A DNA stretch of 50,184 bases from Candidatus Hydrogenedentota bacterium (GTDB taxonomy: Bacteria; Hydrogenedentota; Hydrogenedentia; Hydrogenedentales; JAGMZX01), in assembly GCA_029556545.1 (NCBI GenBank), contig JAKQEQ010000057.1, forward strand, positions 1 through 50,184, read 5' to 3'. A program made the position numbers and the translations under genes. Positions 49,544-50,184 of the stretch are shown one piece after another. Under the pieces are notes generated by a model. The model was given only the letters and a program-made list of their open reading frames with translations. It did not search any database and was not told the origin of the DNA. Every line of letters begins with the position of its first letter. Position 1 is the first letter of the stretch.

Positions 49544-49850
49544 GAGGTAAGTCCAGGCTGGTGGCGAAGCGGCTCGTGGGGAGCTCGCGGGATACATCGG
49601 TCGCGGCTGAAAGGAGGTGATCCGTCGATGGTAAGTCCGGGTAAACCCGGCGCTAGTGGCCGGCGTCCGGCCTGCGCCGCAACCAGGAACCGGAAGACGG
49701 GTCTGTCTCATGTGGATGGGATGGACCCGACGAGGAGGTACGAGTTGTAGCCAGGCGGCGCGCACGGCTACTAGCATAGAGACAAGCGGGCCATCGAGCC
49801 CGCGCCAGATTGAAGGGACGCCCGGCGGCACGACCGTCGGGCGTTCCGCT
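49544..49850 (+). ncRNA. candidate structured RNA with 15-nt complement to 16S rRNA 3' end
   Basis: Six consecutive hairpins within 211 bp: CCGGG-TAAA-CCCGG (49637-49650); GGCCGG-CGT-CCGGCC (49658-49672), with an outer GGCGC/GCGCC pairing that competes with the first; a 14-pair stem 49698-49711/49716-49729 with loop GTGG; GTAGCC/GGCTAC (49747-49771); GCGGGC/GCCCGC (49786-49803); and a 14-pair stem 49815-49828/49834-49847. Three G-U pairs in the third and two in the last stem hold only for plus-strand RNA. GAAAGGAGGTGATCC (49609-49623) is a perfect complement of 16S bases 312-326. GGTAAGTCC occurs at 49546 and 49630. It does not match RNase P RNA, tmRNA, SRP RNA or the cobalamin riboswitch as I know them. 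Confidence 0.65.
49628..49750 (+). CDS. possible 40-residue peptide behind an extended Shine-Dalgarno
   Basis: ATG at 49628 follows AGGAGG (49612-49617) with 10 nt spacing, inside the 15-nt 16S complement. The frame runs 40 codons to TAG at 49748-49750. The product starts MVSPGKPGASGRRPACAATR, is basic in its first half, and ends DPTRRYEL; one Cys, no signal or membrane segment. Three of the hairpins lie inside the coding span, which would be unusual for an efficiently translated gene. It may be a real peptide, a leader peptide, or chance within a structured RNA. I know no family. Confidence 0.4.
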   Translation: MVSPGKPGASGRRPACAATRNRKTGLSHVDGMDPTRRYEL

Positions 49851-49853
49851 TTC
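49815..49853 (+). terminator. strong terminator-like hairpin ending the structured RNA
   Basis: GGGACGCCCGGCGG (49815-49828) pairs fully with CCGTCGGGCGTTCC (49834-49847), including two G-U pairs, around loop CACGA. A short TTT follows after GC. The T-tract is weak for a canonical terminator. Confidence 0.6.
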
Positions 49854-49862
49854 GATGTGTGG

Positions 49863-49909
49863 CACGGGCATCTTGCCCGTGATTCGAGGACATGGGCAGG
49901 ATACCCATG
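49863..49909 (+). repeat. two palindromes after the structured RNA
   Basis: CACGGGCATCTTGCCCGTG (49863-49881) belongs to the dispersed family also seen at 12677, 24939 and 44875. Next to it, CATGGG-CAGGATA-CCCATG (49891-49909) is a second stem of similar size. Confidence 0.75.
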
Positions 49910-50063
49910 CCGCATTCGGGGGCTGGATACTTGCCGCGGATCTTCTAGATGCCCCCGCTTGTCATGCGCGTGCTATCCGGTTTCGGGCCGATTCCAGACG
50001 GCAGATGGTCCGTGACGTCCATAACGTCTATACCGTCCACACTCGATTACGAGTTGTCATGAA

Positions 50064-50165
50064 ATCCTCCTGCGGCGGATTTCTCCCGCAGAGGATGAAA
50101 ATGCGCGACGCATGTGGACTGCGCAAGCTTGCTTGCGCTCTTGTCCGGCAAGCTAGCTTGCTGGA
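50064..50165 (+). repeat. cluster of palindromes at the window end
   Basis: ATCCTC-CTGCGG pairs with CCGCAG-AGGAT (50064-50096, one bulged C). Then come GCGCAAGC-TT-GCTTGCGC (50121-50138) and TCCGGCAAGC-TA-GCTTGCTGGA (50144-50165, one G-T pair). The last two share a GCAAGC/GCTTGC core, which recurs once more as GCAAGC at the very end of the window. They look like REP-type or MITE-type sequence continuing beyond the window. Confidence 0.75.
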
Positions 50166-50184
50166 CGGGAAAGCTGGAGCAAGC

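Noticed and set aside
49544-49850. RNase P RNA, tmRNA, SRP RNA or cobalamin riboswitch
   Set aside because: AAGTCCGG resembles part of RNase P CR-I, but the other conserved regions are missing; no tRNA-like ends, SRP GGAAGCAGCC loop or B12-box were found.
49346-49915. 189-codon minus-strand frame opposite the structured RNA
   Set aside because: No RBS, no family similarity, and the G-U pairs in the stems show that the plus strand is the functional RNA.

Overview
The window is a GC-rich bacterial chromosome segment that starts in the last ~326 nt of a 16S rRNA gene. The rRNA operon is 16S - tRNA-Ile(GAT) - tRNA-Ala(TGC) - 23S - 5S - terminator, a standard bacterial order. The cell appears to be a diderm with LPS: there is a FadL-type outer-membrane protein and an LpxH-like phosphoesterase. 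Several gene types are typical of the PVC/Hydrogenedentota kind of heterotroph: an H-X9-DG type II pseudopilin, a DUF1080 protein, a PmoA-like protein, an agarase-like glycosidase, a sulfatase-fold protein, a URO-D family methyltransferase, and FG-GAP proteins with an EF-hand/dockerin-like 'ISLSELLRVIQFYNSGGYH' module. I infer a Candidatus Hydrogenedentota-like bacterium. This rests on gene content only and was not checked by rRNA phylogeny.

Layout. 1-4200: rRNA operon. 4301-5365: radical SAM protein. 5396-11161 (minus): a cluster of two SCP2-like proteins bracketing a split transketolase and a GSA-aminotransferase-like protein. Into this cluster sits a ~730-bp cassette made of a four-helix-bundle gene between two inverted heptamer arrays, plus an orphan HicB. 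11244-14519 (minus): a giant membrane flippase-like/sulfatase-fold fusion carrying an in-frame palindromic repeat. 14742-17606 (plus): PilZ protein, double ABC permease, NAD kinase. 17631-18911 (minus): FadL porin. 19234-24757 (plus): pseudopilin, polyprenyl glycosylphosphotransferase, XPB helicase and an overlapping URO-D methyltransferase. 24758-25402: a patchwork of palindromes. 25403-28521: two overlapping FG-GAP surface proteins, followed by a scar copy of the URO-D gene end. 28608-30070: LpxH-like gene, a 93-bp repeat pair, and an orphan HicB inside an 18-bp inverted repeat. 30151-34394: RlmB-like methyltransferase, PmoA-like protein, agarase-like glycosidase. 34480-43281: membrane and anchored proteins of unknown function, YhbY, M16 peptidase, DUF1080, membrane-embedded spermidine-synthase-like protein. 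43278-48843: PurF-like protein lacking the glutaminase cysteine, TrxB, a 51-residue small protein, YkgJ-type cysteine-cluster protein, and a surface protein with a C-terminal sorting-like tail. 48844-50184: no ordinary genes.

Most interesting region. At about 49505-49860 there is a promoter-like element, then a run of six strong hairpins ending in a terminator-like stem. All the G-U pairs in these stems are compatible with plus-strand RNA only. The element contains a perfect 15-nt complement to the 3' end of this genome's own 16S rRNA (312-326), placed 10 nt ahead of a 40-codon ORF. I could not match it to a known RNA family by eye. It may be an undescribed structured RNA or a leader with an extended Shine-Dalgarno. 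The second candidate is the inverted-heptamer/four-helix-bundle cassette at 8067-8795, which appears to have landed in an operon and supplied the stop codon of the neighbouring aminotransferase.
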